Source: Streptomyces antibioticus
GTDB taxonomy: Bacteria > Actinomycetota > Actinomycetes > Streptomycetales > Streptomycetaceae
Assembly (NCBI RefSeq): GCF_001514065.1
Contig: NZ_KQ948429.1
Location: 496,001-560,000, forward strand
DNA length: 64,000 nt
Reading direction: 5' to 3'
A model generated the notes under the pieces. The model was not told the origin of the DNA. It saw only the letters and a list, made by a program, of their open reading frames with translations, and searched no databases. A program made the position numbers and the translations under genes. Of this stretch, positions 61,416 to 64,000 are shown one piece after another (positions within the stretch are counted from its first letter, which is position 1; every line of letters begins with the position of its first letter).

Positions 61416-62276
61416 ATGCCGTCCGCCGCCCGCGTCCTGGGCCTGACCCTCCTCACCCTCCTCGCCCCGCTCGCCGCCGCCCCGGCCGCGCACGCCGTCG
61501 CCGGTGACGACGGGTGGTCGGCCGCGCCCGCCGGGGAGGCGCGGCCGTCGTTCTACGCCGAGGGCGGGCCCGGCACGGTCCTTGAGGACACCGTGTCCCT
61601 GACCAACCGCGGCCGCACCCCCGTGGACGTCTCGCTGCGCGCGGAGGGCGCCGAGGTCACGTTCGCGGACGCCCGGCTCCGGCTGCCCCCGCGCACCCGC
61701 ACCGAAGTCCCCTTCACGGTGACCGTCCCGGCCCGCGACGCCACCGCGCGCCTCGTCGCGCGCGACAGCGAGGGCACCACGCGGCGGGTCGCCGTCCATC
61801 TGCGCGCCACCGTCCCCACGGTGGCGGCCCTGACCGTCGAGCACGTCTCCGTGCACGCCGACCGCATCACGTACGAGCTGGTCAACCGCGGTACGACCGC
61901 CCTCGCCCCCCGGCTCGCCGTGCACGCCGACGGCCTCCTCGGCCCCCTCCTCGACCGCGCCCCGCGGGCCCTGCCCGTCGCCCTCGCGCCGGGCAGCCGC
62001 ACCGAGCTGAGCGAGCCCTGGGACGGCCCCGCGCTGGACTCCGTCGAGGTGCGGCTGACGGTCACGGCGGCGGGCGGTGCGCGGGACGAGGCGCGGGTCT
62101 CGGCGGGCATCGGGCCGTGGGGCGCGGTGGCGGGCGGCGCGGGCGCGGTCGTGGCGGCCGGGGGCGCGCTGTTCGTCGTACGGCTGCTGCCGGCCGTACG
62201 ACGTCGTCGGCGCCGTACGGCGGTCCTGCCCGAACCCTCGTGTCCGGAAGCCGAGTTGACGGGAGCGGTGTCGTGA
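61416..62276 (+). CDS. Exported membrane-anchored protein with beta-sandwich domains (DUF916/COG1470-like)
   Basis: 286 residues. Signal peptide (LGLTLLTLLAPLAAAPAAHA), an extracellular region with two Ig-like beta-sandwich stretches (LEDTVSLTNRGRTPVDVSLR, RTRTEVPFTVTVPARDATAR, ITYELVNRGTTALAPRLAVH). A C-terminal TM helix (GGAGAVVAAGGALFVVRLLP) is followed by an Arg-rich cytoplasmic tail. The architecture recalls WxL-associated DUF916 or NEW3-type proteins. Its TGA overlaps the next GTG by four bases. Confidence 0.8.
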   Translation: MPSAARVLGLTLLTLLAPLAAAPAAHAVAGDDGWSAAPAGEARPSFYAEGGPGTVLEDTVSLTNRGRTPVDVSLRAEGAEVTFADARLRLPPRTRTEVPFTVTVPARDATARLVARDSEGTTRRVAVHLRATVPTVAALTVEHVSVHADRITYELVNRGTTALAPRLAVHADGLLGPLLDRAPRALPVALAPGSRTELSEPWDGPALDSVEVRLTVTAAGGARDEARVSAGIGPWGAVAGGAGAVVAAGGALFVVRLLPAVRRRRRRTAVLPEPSCPEAELTGAVS

Positions 62277-63346
62277 AGCTGCGGATTCTCGGGGTGGTGG
62301 TGCCGGCGCTGCTGCTGCTGGCGTCGGTCTCGGTCGGCCCGGTCCAGGCCGCCGAGCAGCCCGTCGTCAAGCTGTCCAAGTCACAGGCGGGTACCGGGGG
62401 TTCGGTCACCGTCACCGGCAGCGGCTGGCGGGCGAAGGCGCTGCTGATGATTCTCATCTGCGGCCAGGCGGTGCCGTCGCGGGGAGTGCCCGGCGGCACC
62501 AACTCCTGTGCCAACGCCGACGGTCGGGCCGTCACCACCGACGCCGAGGGCCGCTTCAGCAGGAAGCTGCCGGTCGCCGAACCCCCGGTGCCCTGCCCCT
62601 GCGTGGTGCACGTGGCGACGGTGACCGGGGCGAAGGCGGAAGCGGACGCGATCTTCCAAGTGGCCGGACACGCCGTGGAGCCGCTGCCCGCCGAGACCTC
62701 CGGCGGACGTCTGTCGGTCCTCACCGACACCCGCCTCGACGGCTCCAGTGGGCTGCTCACCTGGTTCGGGGCACCGCCCGCCCGCACCCTGGTCTTCACT
62801 GTCGGCAATGTCGGCACCTCAGCGGTCAAGGACCCCGTCTTCCAAGTCGGCACCTCCCACGGCGTGTTCGCCCCGCAGTGGGAGGAACAGCAGTGGCGCG
62901 GCACGATCGAGCCCGGCAGGAAGGCCCGCGTCGAGCTGCCCGTCGAGCTGGCCGGCGGCGCGCACGGCGACTACACGGTCTCGCTGAAGTACGGCGGCAA
63001 GGTCCTCGCCGAACAGCCCTGGGGGGTGGGCCGCCCCTGGGGCGTGACCCTGTTCTGGGTGCTGGTCTGCCTGGTCGTGCCCGCCGCGCTGTTCCGTCTC
63101 GGAATGGCCGTCGTCGACCGGGTACGGCCGCGCCGCCCGGGCCGCCCGCAGAGGGCCCCCGCCCGGCTGCGGCTGCCCGAACTCGCCCTGCGGCTCCCGG
63201 GGTTGCGCACCGGCCCCGCCGAACAGCCGCCCCCGTCCTCGACCCTGCCGTGGTTCACCCCGGACTCCGATCCGGGCGCGGCCGGTCGGCTCTCCGCACC
63301 GCACGACGACAGCCCGACGACCCCCACCAGAAAGGGATCCACGTGA
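62273..63346 (+). CDS. Exported membrane-anchored protein with neocarzinostatin-like domain
   Basis: 357 residues from GTG 62273, overlapping the previous stop. After the signal peptide, residues about 30-130 resemble the neocarzinostatin/macromomycin Ig-like fold: VVKLSKSQAGTGGSVTVTGS, GWRAKALLMILICGQAVPSR, and paired Cys in PCPCVVHVATV. A second beta domain (TLVFTVGNVGTSAVKDPVFQ), one TM helix (VTLFWVLVCLVVPAALFRLG), and an Arg/Pro-rich cytoplasmic tail follow. It is coupled by four-base overlaps to both neighbours, suggesting a surface complex made of the three products. Confidence 0.8.
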   Translation: MKLRILGVVVPALLLLASVSVGPVQAAEQPVVKLSKSQAGTGGSVTVTGSGWRAKALLMILICGQAVPSRGVPGGTNSCANADGRAVTTDAEGRFSRKLPVAEPPVPCPCVVHVATVTGAKAEADAIFQVAGHAVEPLPAETSGGRLSVLTDTRLDGSSGLLTWFGAPPARTLVFTVGNVGTSAVKDPVFQVGTSHGVFAPQWEEQQWRGTIEPGRKARVELPVELAGGAHGDYTVSLKYGGKVLAEQPWGVGRPWGVTLFWVLVCLVVPAALFRLGMAVVDRVRPRRPGRPQRAPARLRLPELALRLPGLRTGPAEQPPPSSTLPWFTPDSDPGAAGRLSAPHDDSPTTPTRKGST

Positions 63347-64000
63347 GCAAGCGAAGGAGAGCCGTACCCGACCGTGCGAGAGTCGTGCTGGCGCTCTGCG
63401 GGGCGGGCGTCCTGATCGGCGTCGCCGTCGCGCCCGCGCAGGCCGCGGAGGTGTCGTACGCGACCCACTGCGTGCCGCCCGCCGGCGTCGGCCTCGACCC
63501 CGTGGACGGCACCACCAAGGTGGAGATCACCGCGCCGGCCACCGCCAAGGTGGGCGACGAGGTCGAGGTGGTGTGGAAGTTCGTCCAGGCCGCCTCGAAG
63601 AACCCCGACCTCATCGACATCGGGGAGAACCAGGTCAAGCCGACCGGCACCCTCAAGGCGGCGGGCGCGCAGAGCGCCGACATCGCCATGGCGGGGCCGC
63701 AGGAGAACCCGCCCATCCCCAAGGGCGGCGCCATGGTGCTCTCCGACATGAAGGGCACGCTGAAGCTGACGACGGCGGGCGAGGTGACGCTGACGCCGGA
63801 CGCGTACACGGTCACCGCGTACGGCACGGACACCAAGTGCACGCCGAGCGCGCAGGTGCCGACGGCGGCGACGATCAATGTCCAGGCGGGCGACGGGAGT
63901 TCGCCGACCCCGACGACCTCCGGGGAGCCGAGCACGAGCCCGAGCCCCAGCGCGTCCGGGACCAGCTCGCCGACCCCGACCGCCACGGAGTCCGGCGGCG
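63343..64000 (+). CDS. Partial secreted protein, paralogue of the LPQTG protein
   Basis: GTG 63343; 219 complete codons before the window edge. Signal peptide (RVVLALCGAGVLIGVAVAPA) ending near AQA. The mature domain has two Cys (YATHCVPPAGVGLDPVDGTT, TDTKCTPSAQVPT) and the same order of strands as the protein at 60694. A Ser/Thr/Pro linker (TPTTSGEPSTSPSPSASGTS) is still running at the edge. A sortase signal or TM anchor may follow outside the window. Confidence 0.8.
   Translation, partial: MSKRRRAVPDRARVVLALCGAGVLIGVAVAPAQAAEVSYATHCVPPAGVGLDPVDGTTKVEITAPATAKVGDEVEVVWKFVQAASKNPDLIDIGENQVKPTGTLKAAGAQSADIAMAGPQENPPIPKGGAMVLSDMKGTLKLTTAGEVTLTPDAYTVTAYGTDTKCTPSAQVPTAATINVQAGDGSSPTPTTSGEPSTSPSPSASGTSSPTPTATESGG

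Overview
The window is a stretch of a Streptomyces chromosome core. It is very GC-rich with strong third-position GC bias, has GTG and TTG starts and 4-base overlapping operons, and carries the Streptomyces developmental tRNA bldA (tRNA-Leu, anticodon UAA). The gene order also matches the region I remember in S. coelicolor around rpfA, eno, divIC, ppx, ndh, bldA, hut and sigI. That synteny is recalled, not computed.

Layout. 1-3.5 kb: an edge-truncated small protein, a secreted HNH-type nuclease, a GNAT acetyltransferase, a lipoprotein and a two-repeat surface protein. 3.7-8.3 kb: an N6-adenine methylase-like protein with an N-terminal HTH, then a membrane protein and a soluble Ser/Thr kinase with a TPR-like tail. 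8.5-10.2 kb: a SurA-like lipoprotein and mazG. 10.2-13.5 kb: a P450 and, head to head with it, a probable mobile insertion: a serine recombinase whose reading frame is split in two, the second part carrying an IS5-transposase-like domain. 13.6-15.7 kb: two resuscitation-promoting factors, rpfC and rpfA, the latter behind a ydaO-type c-di-AMP riboswitch. 16.0-19.4 kb: eno, divIC, a DUF501 gene and ppx. 19.8-22.7 kb: type II NADH dehydrogenase behind Rex-operator-like sites, and a cyclopropane-fatty-acid synthase. 22.7-26.0 kb: an FtsX/MacB-type ABC exporter. 26.46 kb: bldA.

26.6-36.4 kb: a lipoprotein, a membrane protein, pobA, a Bax-inhibitor-1 protein, several small genes, a thiolase preceded by three 23-bp-spaced repeats, an SGNH hydrolase, and cystathionine beta-synthase. 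36.4-37.9 kb: a frameshifted, internally deleted serine recombinase, a relic of a second insertion. 38.4-40.7 kb: a divergent MmyB-like regulator/SDR pair and a small membrane protein. 40.8-44.1 kb: a betaine/OpuC-type ABC importer. Divergent from it lies a histidine-ammonia-lyase homologue that lacks the MIO-forming Ala-Ser-Gly, coupled to an RpiR-type regulator. 46.7-50.9 kb: a membrane protein, a four-gene Roadblock/DUF4388 operon and a PLP decarboxylase. 51.0-56.5 kb: the histidine/urocanate catabolic operon hutU, an M20 amidohydrolase, hutF and hutI.

56.5-60.6 kb: an unusual sigma-like/zinc-finger/TM/ricin-lectin fusion, then a SigI-type sigma factor with divergent anti-anti-sigma and anti-sigma genes. 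60.7-64.0 kb: a run of exported proteins, the first with an LPQTG sortase signal, the last cut by the window edge.

Main hypothesis: the OpuC-type importer, the MIO-less lyase and the RpiR regulator (40.8-46.6 kb) look like an uptake and degradation module for a trimethylammonium histidine betaine such as hercynine or ergothioneine. It would feed (thio)urocanate toward the hut genes 5 kb away. The two loci share a 9-base promoter motif, TGTGAATAG.
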